This document shows, piece by piece, positions 1-6,225 of a stretch of 7,419 bases of DNA. The notes beneath the pieces were generated by a model. It did not search any database. It had not been told where the DNA came from and worked only from the letters and a program-made list of their open reading frames with translations. The stretch is from UBA7236 sp964638865 (lineage in GTDB: Bacteria; Bacteroidota; Bacteroidia; Chitinophagales; BACL12), in assembly GCA_964638865.1 (NCBI GenBank), contig CAZXBG010000170.1, positions 1-7,419 of the forward strand, in the 5' to 3' direction. The position numbers were made by a program, and so were the translations under genes. The first letter of the stretch is position 1; every line of letters begins with the position of its first letter.

Positions 1-2
1 TA

Positions 3-500
3 TGGCAGAGAGATTATACCGAATATCCCACTTCAGAACATTACTTTTATGATTTCCGTCAAATGCCCGATAAAGGGTTTGTGATTTCAGGTTTAGGAGT
101 TCAATTTATTGATGGTGAAGTTCAATCCATGTTATGGCTAGTTCGTCTCGATAGCATGGGCTGCCTCATACCCGGATGTGATGATACACCTATAATAAAC
201 CAACCAAACATTGAAAATACAATTTTTACAATTTACCCAAATCCAATAACAAACACCTCTACGGTCGAAATTAAAATCCCGGAGAATTTTCATATAATCC
301 CCGGAGAAAAATTATTTTTAAATATCTATGATATCAACGGAAAATTAGTGGATAATTATTCTAATATTTTCTTGCAGAATCCAAATGAAGTAATTCGTTT
401 TAATATTTACAAAAAGAATGTGGCAAGTGGAATTTATGAGACCGTTTTATATTATGGAGGAATGAAATTGGGGGCAGTTAAACTTCAATATTCCAATTAA
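3..500 (+). CDS. T9SS type A sorting-domain surface/secreted protein, C-terminal fragment
   Basis: The reading frame is open from base 3 to the TAA at 498-500, so the window holds only the last 165 residues of a larger gene. An internal ATG at 63 is not a credible start because coding similarity continues upstream of it (WQRDY...EHYFYDFRQ). The first ~60 visible residues (DFRQMPDKGFVISG, MLWLVRLDSMGC) resemble the repeat-like 'D-GF-I-G ... W-V-LDS-GC' ends of Bacteroidota surface proteins. Residues ~72-165 form a Por_Secre_tail-like domain: IFTIYPNP, then LNIYDINGKLV, then VASGIYETVLYY and a final KLQY strand. In this family the domain is recognised by the type IX secretion machinery after Sec export and is removed when the protein is released or anchored on the cell surface. 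The function of the missing N-terminal part is unknown. It is convergent with kynU, with 26 bases between the stops and no clear intrinsic terminator. Confidence 0.85.
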   Translation, partial: WQRDYTEYPTSEHYFYDFRQMPDKGFVISGLGVQFIDGEVQSMLWLVRLDSMGCLIPGCDDTPIINQPNIENTIFTIYPNPITNTSTVEIKIPENFHIIPGEKLFLNIYDINGKLVDNYSNIFLQNPNEVIRFNIYKKNVASGIYETVLYYGGMKLGAVKLQYSN

Positions 501-526
501 ATATTTAAATAATCAAACAGACATCG

Positions 527-1804
527 TTAATTCTCTTCCATAATTTTTGCAAACCTCCAAGAATCTTCAAACGAATTATACAGCGGCACCGGAGCAACGC
601 GTATTACATCCGGTTCGCGCCAGTCGGCAATAATTCCGTTTTCGGTTAATCTGTTGAACGTGTTTTTCCCATCTTTTTCCATAACAATGGATAATTGACA
701 ACCGCGTTGTTCGGGATCTGAAGGCGTTATTATTTTAAAATCTTTTCGATTCCCGTTCAATAATAAAAATTCGAGATAAGCAGTTAACAATATACTTTTT
801 TCGCGAAGATTTTTTATTCCTGCGGCATCAAATATTTCCAGTGATGCGCGGTGAGCTGCCATAGAAAAAATTTGTGCGTTGCTCATCTGCCAACCCGCTG
901 CACCTTGTTGTGGGAAAAAACCTTTTTGCATTTTAAATCGCGTGCTTTCTTCATTTCCCCACCATCCGCTTAAGCGCGGAAGTGTATTATTATTTGCGTG
1001 TTTTTCATGAATAAATACACCACTTGTTCCACCGGGGCCCGAGTTTAAATATTTGTAAGAACACCAGGTTGCAAAATCGACATTCCACTCGTGTAAATTT
1101 AATTCCACGTTTCCGGCAGCGTGTGCAAGATCATATCCAACTACAATTTCATCGGAACATTTTTTTGCATGGGTAGTAATTTTTTGCAATTCAAATAATT
1201 GTCCGGTATAATAATTTACACCGCCAATCATGATTAACGCAAGTTCATTTTTATGTTTTTCTATTTCGGCGAAAATGTCTTCGGTGCGCAAAGTATTTTC
1301 TCCTTCACGCGGCATTAATTCAATAATTGCATCATGAGGATCATAACCGTGAAATTTTACTTGATTTTCTACAGCATATTGATCGGAAGGAAATGCCATA
1401 TATTCCATCATGATCTTATAACGCGTTTTTGTAGGGCGATAAAAACTGATCAGGAGTAAATTCAAGTTTACTGTGAGTGTGTTCATCACCACTACTTCAA
1501 TCGGTTTTGCACCAACCAGTCTTGCAGTTTGTTCCTCCAAAAAATGGTGATAATACAACCAGGGGTTTTTAGCGTGCAGATGCCCTTCCACTCCAAACGT
1601 TTCCCAATCCTTTAATTCCTGTTCAATAAATTTTCTAGTAGATTTTGGTTGAAGTCCCAATGAATTTCCTGTGAAATAAATGGAATTCTTTCCATTAAAC
1701 TGCGGAAAATAAAAGAGTTCTCTGAAATGTTTAAGAGGATCCTGATTGTCCAGGTTTTTTGCAAATTGCAGTTCGTTTTGAAAAAGTGGATGGTTTTGCG
1801 CCAT
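527..1804 (-). CDS. kynU: Kynureninase (EC 3.7.1.3)
   Basis: PLP-dependent hydrolase that splits L-kynurenine or 3-hydroxykynurenine into (3-hydroxy)anthranilate and L-alanine; cytosolic, tryptophan catabolism. The 425-aa length is normal for the family. Visible motifs in order: YFTGNSLGLQP (43-53), VEGHLHAKNPW (72-82), MNTLTVNLNLL (107-117), AFPSDQYA (137-144, Asp141 near the PLP ring), GYDLAHAAGN (223-232, Asp225 and His228), WCSYKYLNSGPGG (247-259, Lys251 the expected Schiff-base lysine), GWWGN (280-284), and RGCQLSI (367-373, Arg367 the expected substrate-carboxylate contact). All key residues are present, so it should be active. ATG at 1804 fits the family N-terminus (FAKNLDNQDPLKHFRE). 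There is no Shine-Dalgarno at a normal distance; GGGGAG lies about 15 nt upstream. It stands alone on the minus strand here, divergent from the helicase. The pathway partner ACMSD lies 4.5 kb away on the same strand. Confidence 0.97.
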   Translation of the reverse strand: MAQNHPLFQNELQFAKNLDNQDPLKHFRELFYFPQFNGKNSIYFTGNSLGLQPKSTRKFIEQELKDWETFGVEGHLHAKNPWLYYHHFLEEQTARLVGAKPIEVVVMNTLTVNLNLLLISFYRPTKTRYKIMMEYMAFPSDQYAVENQVKFHGYDPHDAIIELMPREGENTLRTEDIFAEIEKHKNELALIMIGGVNYYTGQLFELQKITTHAKKCSDEIVVGYDLAHAAGNVELNLHEWNVDFATWCSYKYLNSGPGGTSGVFIHEKHANNNTLPRLSGWWGNEESTRFKMQKGFFPQQGAAGWQMSNAQIFSMAAHRASLEIFDAAGIKNLREKSILLTAYLEFLLLNGNRKDFKIITPSDPEQRGCQLSIVMEKDGKNTFNRLTENGIIADWREPDVIRVAPVPLYNSFEDSWRFAKIMEEN

Positions 1805-1855
1805 GACACAAAGTTAAATCTCCCCACAACAATATTTATAAAGCTATGACACAAA
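1803..1855. repeat. Short direct repeat ATGACACAAA in the kynU/helicase divergent region
   Basis: ATGACACAAA occurs at 1803-1812 and again at 1846-1855, 43 bases apart. The first copy overlaps the kynU start codon; the second lies in the divergent intergenic region just before the helicase -7 box. Read on the minus strand, each copy (TTTGTGTCAT) begins with the TTTG of a -7-like box (TAACTTTG and AAAATTTG). It may be an operator for one regulator or a duplicated promoter segment; a chance repeat is also possible. Confidence 0.35.
1809..1816 (-). promoter_or_regulatory. Candidate -7 promoter box of kynU
   Basis: On the minus strand the bases read TAACTTTG, an exact match to the Bacteroidota -7 consensus TAnnTTTG. 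It ends only 4 bases before the kynU ATG, so transcription would start at or just beside the start codon and give a leaderless or nearly leaderless mRNA. No clear TTG -33 element sits at the usual spacing. A weaker box, AAAATTTG on the minus strand at 1852-1859, would give a more ordinary leader of about 40 nt and may be the real promoter. Confidence 0.35.
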
Positions 1856-1860
1856 TTTTC

Positions 1861-1868
1861 TATATTTG
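1861..1868 (+). promoter_or_regulatory. Candidate -7 promoter box of the helicase gene
   Basis: TATATTTG is an exact match to the Bacteroidota -7 consensus TAnnTTTG, 42 bases before the chosen ATG at 1911. It would give a leader of roughly 35-40 nt. No convincing TTG -33 element is seen at the expected distance. The TTG inside this box is in frame with the helicase, but it is better read as part of the promoter than as a start codon. Confidence 0.45.
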
Positions 1869-1910
1869 ACGCCACAAGTTTATCCCTTTAAAAATGACCC
1901 TTGTTCTATT

Positions 1911-4169
1911 ATGCAAAATCCAGATGCCTCGAATGAAATATTTCGAATTGCCGCAGAGCTGACGAAGTACACTTCCAAAAACATTTTTTTAACAGGTAAG
2001 GCCGGGACAGGAAAGACCACTTTTTTGCGATATATTCGCGAAAACACACGTAAAAATTTAGCAGTGGTAGCACCTACAGGAGTAGCGGCTATTAATGCAG
2101 GCGGGGTTACCATGCACTCCTTTTTTCAATTGCCGTTTGAACCTTTTATTCCGGTTAAAAAAGCCTTTTCCGGGAATATGCATGTGGTAGACAAACACAA
2201 TATTTTCAGCAAGATCCAATTGAACAGTCAGAAACGCGATGTTATGGATGAGTTGGAATTACTTATTATTGATGAGGTAAGTATGATGCGCTGCGACAAG
2301 TTGGATACTATTGACACAATTTTACGTGGAGTGCGAAAAAAGAATATTCCTTTCGGAGGAGTGCAGGTTTTATTTATTGGGGATATGTATCAATTACCAC
2401 CTGTGGCACCTGATGCCGATTGGAATATTTTAAAGGAGCATTATAATAGTCCGTTTTTCTTTGATGCACATGTAATACAAGAAATTGATCTGGTATATGT
2501 GGAATTAAAAAAAATGTACCGACAAAAACAACAATCGTTTATCGATCTGCTGAATAATGTGCGCAATAATACCGTTACGGAATTTGATTTTGAATTATTG
2601 CACAGTCGATACCGCCCAATTTATGAATTAGAAAATACAGAAAAAGCGATCACCATTACAACGCATAATTATAAGGCAGACAAAATTAATGCTGATGAAT
2701 TAAATAAACTCCCCGCTTCCGAATTTATTTTTAAAGGAAATATTGAAGGTGATTTTTCTGATAAATCGTTGCCAACAGAAGTAAATCTGACTTTAAAAGT
2801 TGGGGCTCAGATCATGTTCATTAAAAATGATACAGGAGAAGACAGAGCATTTTACAATGGAAAAATTGCAACTATTAAAACGATAGCCAACGATAAAATA
2901 ACCGTAACCATGCAGGAGGAGGGAACGGAGTTTGAATTGAAAAAACAAACATGGGAAAATATCCGGTATAATTTAAATAAAGAGAAAAATAATATTGAGG
3001 AAGAAGTGTTGGGCAAATTCACACAATATCCAATCCGGTTGGCATGGGCAATTACTATTCATAAAAGTCAGGGATTAACGTTTGAAAATATAATTATTGA
3101 TGCCGGACAATCATTTACACCCGGTCAGGTTTATGTTGCACTTAGCAGGTGTACTACTTTGGAAGGGATGACGCTACTGTCCAAAATTAATCCTTATGTA
3201 ATTGCTACTGATGAAAGAATAGTTGCCTTTGCAAAACAAGAGTCGGAAGTTGAGAGATTAGCTACTATTTTGTCGGATGAAAAAAAATATTTTCAGGATA
3301 AATTATTGGTTAATGCTTTTAATTATGGGCGGGTGTTAAAATATCAGGAAGAGTTTTATGTTATTATTCAAAATAAAAAACTTCCGGATATTAAGGGTGC
3401 GGTAATTCTCGCAAAATCGATGTTGTTAAAAGCGCGTGAACAGTATGTAGTAGCAGAAAAATTTAAGGAACAGATACAAAGTATTTTAAACAAAGAACCT
3501 TTAGATGTTGTATTGTTGGAAGAACGTGTAACAAAAGGTTTAATCTGGTTTGCAGAAAATTTATCCAAAGATATATTACAGCCCTTGGTAAATCATATTG
3601 TATCCATATATGGAGCTTCGAAGGTGAGAAAATATTCCAAATATATACATGCATTATTGGCTAGTTTAGAGCAACATCTTAAAACGCTTTGTGCAGTGAG
3701 TTATGGTGATATTGTTTTTTTAAAGGAAGAAAACGCTCATCTAAAATATATTCCTGTTTTACCGAGTCCGCCAAAAAAAACAAAACCTGCAAAGGCTTCA
3801 CCAGAACCTAAAATTATGGAGCCTATTCGAGAATCGTATCAACATAAAAGTTTAACCTTATTAAAAGAAGGAAAAACAGTAAATGAAATTGCAGTTTTAA
3901 GAAATATTGAGGCGAGCACAATAGTAGGGCATTTAGGGCCATTTATTTTAGAAGGTGAAATTAAATTGACGGATGTAGTATCGCAAGAACGAATAGATAG
4001 GATTGTTGATGCCATTAATAATGATGAAAATAATATTGATCTTAATTCCACTTCTGATTATAAAAACATTCAGGCGATATGGGATATTTTAGGCAACGAT
4101 TTTTCCTGGAACGAGATCAAGTTTGTATACAAAGTGAGGAGGATGCAGCAAATGCAGAACACGGAGTAA
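1911..4169 (+). CDS. PIF1/RecD2-like SF1B helicase (AAA) with C-terminal helix-turn-helix domain
   Basis: ATP-driven DNA helicase of 752 aa. N-terminal RecA-like core: Walker A LTGKAGTGKTT (27-37, Lys35), motif Ia VVAPTGVAAINAGG (52-65) and TMHSFF (67-72), Walker B LLIIDEVSMM (117-126, Asp121/Glu122), motif III IGDMYQLPP (156-164), then MYRQ with Arg204. Second core: PIRLAWAITIHKSQGLTFENIIID (374-397, motif V region) and GQVYVALSRCTTLEGM (405-420, motif VI, Arg413). A ~200-residue region (about 440-610) that I cannot assign follows, then a Pro/Lys-rich linker (617-635). Last comes an HTH_40-like domain (about 645-705: HKSLTLLKEGKTVNEIAVLRNIEASTIVGHL), also found at the C-terminus of some RecQ and PIF1-type helicases. 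Likely cytosolic/nucleoid DNA repair or replication-fork maintenance; the substrate is not known. The in-frame TTG at 1866 was rejected because it lies in the -7 box. A REP hairpin begins 13 bases after the stop. Confidence 0.93.
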   Translation: MQNPDASNEIFRIAAELTKYTSKNIFLTGKAGTGKTTFLRYIRENTRKNLAVVAPTGVAAINAGGVTMHSFFQLPFEPFIPVKKAFSGNMHVVDKHNIFSKIQLNSQKRDVMDELELLIIDEVSMMRCDKLDTIDTILRGVRKKNIPFGGVQVLFIGDMYQLPPVAPDADWNILKEHYNSPFFFDAHVIQEIDLVYVELKKMYRQKQQSFIDLLNNVRNNTVTEFDFELLHSRYRPIYELENTEKAITITTHNYKADKINADELNKLPASEFIFKGNIEGDFSDKSLPTEVNLTLKVGAQIMFIKNDTGEDRAFYNGKIATIKTIANDKITVTMQEEGTEFELKKQTWENIRYNLNKEKNNIEEEVLGKFTQYPIRLAWAITIHKSQGLTFENIIIDAGQSFTPGQVYVALSRCTTLEGMTLLSKINPYVIATDERIVAFAKQESEVERLATILSDEKKYFQDKLLVNAFNYGRVLKYQEEFYVIIQNKKLPDIKGAVILAKSMLLKAREQYVVAEKFKEQIQSILNKEPLDVVLLEERVTKGLIWFAENLSKDILQPLVNHIVSIYGASKVRKYSKYIHALLASLEQHLKTLCAVSYGDIVFLKEENAHLKYIPVLPSPPKKTKPAKASPEPKIMEPIRESYQHKSLTLLKEGKTVNEIAVLRNIEASTIVGHLGPFILEGEIKLTDVVSQERIDRIVDAINNDENNIDLNSTSDYKNIQAIWDILGNDFSWNEIKFVYKVRRMQQMQNTE

Positions 4170-4182
4170 GATTTTGAGAATA

Positions 4183-4207
4183 GCGGTTGGTGAGAAACAC
4201 CAACCGC
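4183..4207 (+). repeat. REP-type palindrome, copy 1 (forward, perfect)
   Basis: A perfect 25-nt hairpin with 10-bp arms GCGGTTGGTG and CACCAACCGC around the loop AGAAA. It starts 13 bases after the helicase stop. The same 25 bases recur exactly at 4862-4886, on the other side of the broken RAYT gene. The 3' flank GGTGTAGAA resembles that of the second copy (AGCGTAGAA). There is no T-run after it, so it is not a standard intrinsic terminator, though it could stabilise the 3' end of the helicase mRNA. Confidence 0.9.
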
Positions 4208-4220
4208 GGTGTAGAATGCC

Positions 4221-4245
4221 GTGGTTGGTGTTTCTCAGCAACCAC
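4221..4245 (-). repeat. REP-type palindrome, copy 2 (inverted, one stem mismatch)
   Basis: A 25-nt hairpin with arms GTGGTTGGTG and CAGCAACCAC and loop TTTCT, the reverse complement of the AGAAA loop of copy 1; one G-G mismatch in the stem. With copy 1 it forms a head-to-head pair separated by 13 bases, as in REP/inverted-REP pairs. It lies in a 48-base block (4212-4259) that matches 6103-6150 at 44 of 48 positions counted by eye. GTAG at 4211-4214 stands six bases before it. Confidence 0.88.
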
Positions 4246-4312
4246 CCGGGACGACGATCCCAACCGGGAATTATTATTATTTTTATCATCTTTTTAACCC
4301 TTAATTACGATT

Positions 4313-4848
4313 ATGCCATTTTACCATCCCTTTTTTGGAAGAATATTCCATACCGTTATTTTTTTCTACCTCAACAATTAATAATTGGAAACCATTGCTT
4401 AAACATGATGGAAATAAAGATATTATCATTTCCAGTTGGGAGCATTTAGTTGAACGTAAAAGAATTAATATGTATGGATTTGTTATAATGCCTACATATT
4501 CATTCCATATTTTCATTATGTGAAAATAATTTGTTGAAAGATGTTCAACGTAATTTTGGAAAATACACTGCGCAACAATTAATATTAAATATACATTTGA
4601 ATAAAACATTTTCTATCGAGGAATTTAAATCAACACAATCGGATAGACAATATCAAATTTGGAAAAGAAGGCCCTTGGCGATACCCATATATAATGATAA
4701 AACGTTTTATCAAAAGTTGAATTATATTTATAACAATCCATGTAAAGGAAAATGGAATCTTGCAAATACGCCTGAGGAATATCGTTTTAGTAGTGCAAAA
4801 TTTTATGAAACCGGAATTGATGAATGAGGTTTTTTGAGCTCTATGTGA
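4313..4848 (+). pseudogene. REP-associated tyrosine transposase (RAYT, Y1/HUH family), broken by frameshifts
   Basis: Y1 transposases of this type cut and join single-stranded REP hairpins. Coding similarity runs across three frames. From ATG 4313 it reads MPFYHPFFGRIFHTVI. Removing one T from the T7 run at 4359-4365 continues it as FSTSTINNWKPLLKHDGNKD ... LVERKRINMYGFVIMP (to 4493). A second shift at 4494, best explained by loss of two bases from the Asn codon of MPNHIH, moves to the frame HIHSIFSLCENNLLKDVQRN ... FGKYTAQQL ... IWKRRPLA ... LNYIYNNPCKG (4723-4740 encodes YIYNNP, candidate site of the catalytic Tyr) ... RFSSAKFYETGIDE. A TGA at 4825-4827 stands where relatives have Phe (DEFGFL); the frame then gives GFLSSM and stops at 4846-4848. 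Rebuilt, it is about 178 aa, normal for the group. REP hairpins lie on both sides, a typical REPtron. It is almost certainly inactive. Confidence 0.85.
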
Positions 4849-4861
4849 AATGAATCGAGTA

Positions 4862-4886
4862 GCGGTTGGTGAGAAACACCAACCGC
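4862..4886 (+). repeat. REP-type palindrome, copy 3 (forward, perfect)
   Basis: Base-for-base identical to the 25-nt hairpin at 4183-4207: arms GCGGTTGGTG / CACCAACCGC, loop AGAAA. It begins 13 bases after the inferred original stop of the RAYT pseudogene (4846-4848), the same spacing as copy 1 after the helicase stop. It is preceded by GAGTA and followed by AGCGTAGAA. It closes the downstream side of the RAYT element and sits 37 bases from the 3' end of the minus-strand gene at 4924. Confidence 0.9.
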
Positions 4887-4923
4887 AGCGTAGAACTCCA
4901 GCCGAGGAATATGGTCGTAAACA

Positions 4924-6036
4924 TCATTTTGCAAGCAAATGAATTGTGGGATATCCTAAAAATTCGAAAGTGTTTTTATCAAAGGCCAGCATCACTTCAT
5001 AGGTAAAATATTCCGGCTTCATCAGCATTCCATTAAATGTTTGAGAACCATCTTCCGTTAAACCGATAGTGGTAAATCTTCCGTATTCACATAAAGCAAA
5101 TAAAATATCATCTTTGGTGGTAAATAAAAAACGTTCGTTTTGCAGTAAAGGATGTTGTGCAATAGAATCTCTGGTATTTATTTTTTCTACCATCTTACCT
5201 TCAAAATATTTGCGATCTACATCTCCTATTGAAACTGACAGCGTATCATTTTTCCAAGTTGCTTTTTCCAAATATAAATTTTGCGTTGTAAAAACTGTAG
5301 AGTCACAAAGTTTGCCCTGAAAATAAAGATTGGAATAAAAGTGCTGATAGTTATTACAATTTATTTCTTCAGAATACGTATATCTATTTTCCAATACATA
5401 ATCCGAATTATAATAAATAAGTTTGTTTTGAGTAAAATATTTTTTTTTCAATTGAGGATTGGCAATGGAATATCCATTATTATTTAACTTCAAAATTGTA
5501 CTCTGATAATATTTTTCCTTCCCGATCTTTAATTTTCCACCAATAGCAACATATACATCGTTGTGATCATATCCCACAATTCTTGACCATTCTGAAAAAA
5601 TCTCTTTTAAACTTTCATCGGCATAGTTGAAAGCTATTGCTTTGTTAGACGTTGAAAAATAAAAAAAACTGTCGGTATTTATGAAATCAACGTACCTTCT
5701 GTTATAATATATATTGAGATTATAGCTTTTATCCGTTTCGGTATTGAGTATAAGGTATTGCGTTGAATCATGATTCATAATAGTCTCCTGAAGAACATAT
5801 TTCTTATTCAATACTGTTTCAGTTGTCAATATCTCCTTATATAAAGTATCGAAATTAACTGTAATACCACTGTCGGTTTTTGCTACTGATGCAATATTAT
5901 ATAGGTTTAAATCCACTTCACCTATCAATTTTCTTTTATAAACTCCATCCAATCGCACAACATCACACTGGCCCTCCACGCTTAAATTCATGGATATAAA
6001 AATAATAAGGAGCAGAAGCTGAGTGCGTGAGTGCAT
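4924..6036 (-). CDS. Exported protein of unknown function
   Basis: 370 aa; I do not recognise the family. The N-terminus looks like a Sec signal peptide: basic MHSRTQ, hydrophobic LLLLIIFISMNLSV (7-20), then EGQCD with likely cleavage near residue 22-23. The EGQC context is a poor lipobox, so a periplasmic or outer-surface soluble protein is more likely than a lipoprotein. The mature part is rich in Tyr, Asn, Asp, Lys and short alternating beta-like segments (LNIYYNRRYVDFI, DVYVAIGGKLKIG, LYFQGKLCDSTVF, GRFTTIGLTEDGSQTF). That suggests an all-beta fold, but no catalytic motif or T9SS tail is seen. ATG at 6036 was chosen over a TTG at 6051 because GAGG lies 9 bases upstream and because it puts the basic residues right before the hydrophobic core. 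It stands alone between two REP regions. Its base composition looks more AT-rich than that of kynU or ACMSD, which may hint at acquired DNA, but this was not measured. Confidence 0.7.
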   Translation of the reverse strand: MHSRTQLLLLIIFISMNLSVEGQCDVVRLDGVYKRKLIGEVDLNLYNIASVAKTDSGITVNFDTLYKEILTTETVLNKKYVLQETIMNHDSTQYLILNTETDKSYNLNIYYNRRYVDFINTDSFFYFSTSNKAIAFNYADESLKEIFSEWSRIVGYDHNDVYVAIGGKLKIGKEKYYQSTILKLNNNGYSIANPQLKKKYFTQNKLIYYNSDYVLENRYTYSEEINCNNYQHFYSNLYFQGKLCDSTVFTTQNLYLEKATWKNDTLSVSIGDVDRKYFEGKMVEKINTRDSIAQHPLLQNERFLFTTKDDILFALCEYGRFTTIGLTEDGSQTFNGMLMKPEYFTYEVMLAFDKNTFEFLGYPTIHLLAK

Positions 6037-6090
6037 ATCAATAAACCTCAAACGAATGGTTTTTATTATCTATATAGAATTTTTAATGTC

Positions 6091-6103
6091 GTGGTTGGTG
6101 TTT
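6091..6103 (-). repeat. Partial REP (one arm of an inverted copy)
   Basis: GTGGTTGGTGTTT repeats exactly 21 bases later as the left arm of the complete hairpin at 6112. Here the arm runs straight into TAGAATGCC without a matching right arm, so it is a truncated copy or the product of a local 21-base duplication. Confidence 0.6.
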
Positions 6104-6111
6104 AGAATGCC

Positions 6112-6136
6112 GTGGTTGGTGTTTCTCACCAACCAC
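6112..6136 (-). repeat. REP-type palindrome, copy 4 (inverted, perfect stem)
   Basis: Arms GTGGTTGGTG and CACCAACCAC pair perfectly around loop TTTCT. It has the same orientation as copy 2 and shares flanks with it: TAGAATGCC before and GGGAC-ACGATC after, with 44 of 48 positions identical between 4212-4259 and 6103-6150 by eye. On the minus strand GTAG (6143-6146) lies six bases before the hairpin, the same arrangement that copy 2 shows on the plus strand. Confidence 0.88.
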
Positions 6137-6154
6137 TTGGGACTACGATCATTC

Positions 6155-6176
6155 TACCCACGAGAAACGCACCCGC
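6155..6176 (+). repeat. Decayed REP copy
   Basis: ACCCACGAGAAACGCACCCGC keeps the loop core GAGAAAC and a CCCGC right arm like the forward REPs, but the stem no longer pairs. It is read as an eroded copy because it lies between two good copies. Chance similarity cannot be excluded. Confidence 0.4.
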
Positions 6177-6179
6177 ATT

Positions 6180-6204
6180 GCGGTTGGTGAGAAACACCTA
6201 CCGC
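6180..6204 (+). repeat. REP-type palindrome, copy 5 (forward, one mismatch)
   Basis: Arms GCGGTTGGTG and CACCTACCGC around loop AGAAA differ from copies 1 and 3 by a single base (A to T in the right arm). It is followed by GGCGTA, like GGTGTA and AGCGTA after copies 1 and 3. It is inverted with respect to copy 4, giving a BIME-like pair. Confidence 0.88.
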
Positions 6205-6225
6205 GGCGTACTGTGAACCCGAATT

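Noticed and set aside
501..526. Bidirectional terminator between the T9SS protein gene and kynU
   Set aside because: Only a short AT-rich palindromic run (AAATATTT) is present, too weak to call.
1612..1875. Minus-strand open frame of 87 codons overlapping the kynU 5' end
   Set aside because: Shifted frame of kynU; the kynureninase frame carries all family motifs.
1866..1910. TTG at 1866 as the helicase start
   Set aside because: It lies in the TATATTTG -7 box, and the extra 15 residues show no family similarity; the ATG at 1911 fits better.
4183..4245. Intrinsic transcription terminator for the helicase
   Set aside because: The hairpins are strong but no T-run follows them, and identical copies occur elsewhere in REP context, so a repeat call is better supported.
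4174..4449. Plus-strand open frame of 91 codons over the first REP pair
   Set aside because: Its first third is a translation of the hairpins and the rest is out of frame with the RAYT similarity, so it is not a separate gene.
4301..4609. Minus-strand open frame of 102 codons
   Set aside because: Antisense to the RAYT pseudogene, whose protein similarity is clear on the plus strand; no recognisable protein features.
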